This document shows, one piece after another, positions 13,822 through 14,524 of a stretch of 14,524 bases of DNA. Under the pieces are notes generated by a model that was not told the DNA's origin, did no database searches, and saw only the letters and a list, made by a program, of their open reading frames with translations. Made by a program: the position numbers and the translations under genes. Origin of the DNA: an uncultured Oscillospiraceae bacterium (GTDB lineage: Bacteria; Bacillota; Clostridia; Oscillospirales; Acutalibacteraceae); NCBI GenBank assembly GCA_900550095.1, contig URRG01000018.1, forward strand, positions 1-14,524. The letters are read 5' to 3'. Numbering within the stretch: the first letter of the stretch is position 1; the number at the start of each line of letters is the position of its first letter.

Positions 13822-13880
13822 AAAATCTTATGAAGTAAAGCGATAAAATTGTATATGAATTTAGTGCGGATTGTGCAAGG

Positions 13881-13895
13881 GCGGCTATAAGCCGC
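13881..13895 (+). repeat. Short hairpin upstream of the glycosidase-like gene
   Basis: GCGGCT (13881-13886) pairs with AGCCGC (13890-13895) across a three-base loop, within the presumed leader of the next gene. Its function is unknown. Confidence 0.35.
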
Positions 13896-13959
13896 AGCCC
13901 ATCAGTGTCGTGTTCTATTGCTATATATACCGGAAAATCCGTAAAAGGAGAGTTGTAGT

Positions 13960-14524
13960 ATGCTGTATCCCAAAAACAGGGAGCTGTCCCTTTCGGAAGA
14001 ATTGTTCCGAAGCCCTGCGGAAGAATACCGGGGCGCGCCCTTCTGGGCCTTCAACTGCCGCCTTGAGAAAGAAACCCTGGAAAAGCAGATTCGGATCCTC
14101 AGGGACATGGGCTTCGGGGGCTTTCACATGCATGTGCGCACGGGGCTGGATACCCCTTACCTGAGCCCTGAATTTCTGGAGGATATCCGCTTCTGTGTGG
14201 AGAAAGCCGAGGAAAACCATATGCTGGCCTGGCTTTACGACGAGGACCGGTGGCCCTCCGGCGCAGCAGGCGGGTTTGTCACCAAGGATCCCGCCTTCCG
14301 GGCGAGGTATCTGCGGCTGACGGCATCCCCGCCCGCAGGATTGGAGGAGAGGACGCCCTCTTCCGCGGAGGATGCCGCAGCGCCCCGGCTTCTGGCGGCC
14401 TATGATGTGGAGCTGGATGAAAAAGGAGCTCTTTCCCGCTATGCCCAAATTCTGCCGGAGGCTCCGGCCCGGGGCGTGAAATGGTATGCGTATCTGGAAT
14501 TACAGGCCCCCGGCCCTTGGTATA
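13960..14524 (+). CDS. Large glycoside hydrolase-like protein, N-terminal part (cut by window edge)
   Basis: The frame runs 188 codons from ATG 13960 to the window edge without a stop. AAAAGGAG (13943-13950) supports the start. The visible part contains PFWAFNCRLEKETLEKQI (27-44), MGFGGFHMHVRTGLDTPYL (50-68), and AWLYDEDRWPSGAAGGFVT (90-108). This pattern is typical of large, poorly characterised glycosidases of gut anaerobes, often annotated as glycosyl hydrolase or alpha-L-rhamnosidase-like (GH106-related). The repeated acidic residues in YDEDRWPSG suggest an active-site loop. No signal peptide is seen, pointing to a cytoplasmic enzyme. The family assignment is inference from remembered motifs, and the C-terminal domains are outside the window. 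Confidence 0.75.
   Translation, partial: MLYPKNRELSLSEELFRSPAEEYRGAPFWAFNCRLEKETLEKQIRILRDMGFGGFHMHVRTGLDTPYLSPEFLEDIRFCVEKAEENHMLAWLYDEDRWPSGAAGGFVTKDPAFRARYLRLTASPPAGLEERTPSSAEDAAAPRLLAAYDVELDEKGALSRYAQILPEAPARGVKWYAYLELQAPGPWY

Noticed and set aside
1..14524. CRISPR array, rRNA, tRNA, transposase or integrase
   Set aside because: No regularly spaced repeats, RNA gene signatures or recombinase motifs were found on either strand.

Overview
The window looks like chromosomal DNA from a spore-forming Gram-positive anaerobe of the class Clostridia, probably a gut-type member of the Lachnospirales or Oscillospirales. The evidence is an adjacent spoIVB-spo0A pair, strong AGGAGG-type ribosome binding sites, intrinsic terminators, a polyamine transporter, and glycosidase-type genes. 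The assignment below class level is inference.

Left part (1-2500): a SAM-dependent methyltransferase is cut by the left edge and reads leftwards from a near-consensus promoter. Its leader holds an 18-codon ORF and two mutually exclusive hairpins, one of which would cover the methyltransferase ribosome binding site. Reading the other way is a secreted, C-terminally membrane-anchored NlpC/P60 peptidoglycan hydrolase. Upstream of it lie phased TGTWAH half-sites that fit the published WalR box.

Polyamine operon (2624-6852): potA-potB-potC-potD form a tight, overlapping operon with a consensus promoter and an intrinsic terminator. The roughly 180-base leader can fold as a three-way junction whose closing stem contains the potA Shine-Dalgarno sequence. 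I do not recognise it as a known riboswitch class, and it is the best candidate here for an undescribed regulatory RNA. The binding protein PotD has a signal peptide plus a C-terminal membrane helix instead of an obvious lipobox.

Sporulation pair (7032-9167): spoIVB and spo0A follow. Spo0A keeps the phospho-acceptor Asp and the DNA-binding domain but has Ser where receiver domains normally carry an invariant Lys. Its promoter overlaps a perfect 9-3-9 inverted repeat.

Right part (about 9240-14524): base composition becomes clearly richer in G+C. A strong promoter faces directly into a cluster of hairpins that includes a 45-base direct repeat. Next comes a two-gene restriction-modification system (BglII/BstYI-like nuclease plus MT-A70 adenine methyltransferase). 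The nuclease appears to lack a normal start codon, with ATA at the expected position. Beyond it are a leftward cytoplasmic sialidase-fold protein, a DUF1624/HGSNAT-like membrane acyltransferase with a charged N-terminal tail, and the start of a large glycosidase-like gene cut by the right edge. The last three suggest a glycan-handling neighbourhood.
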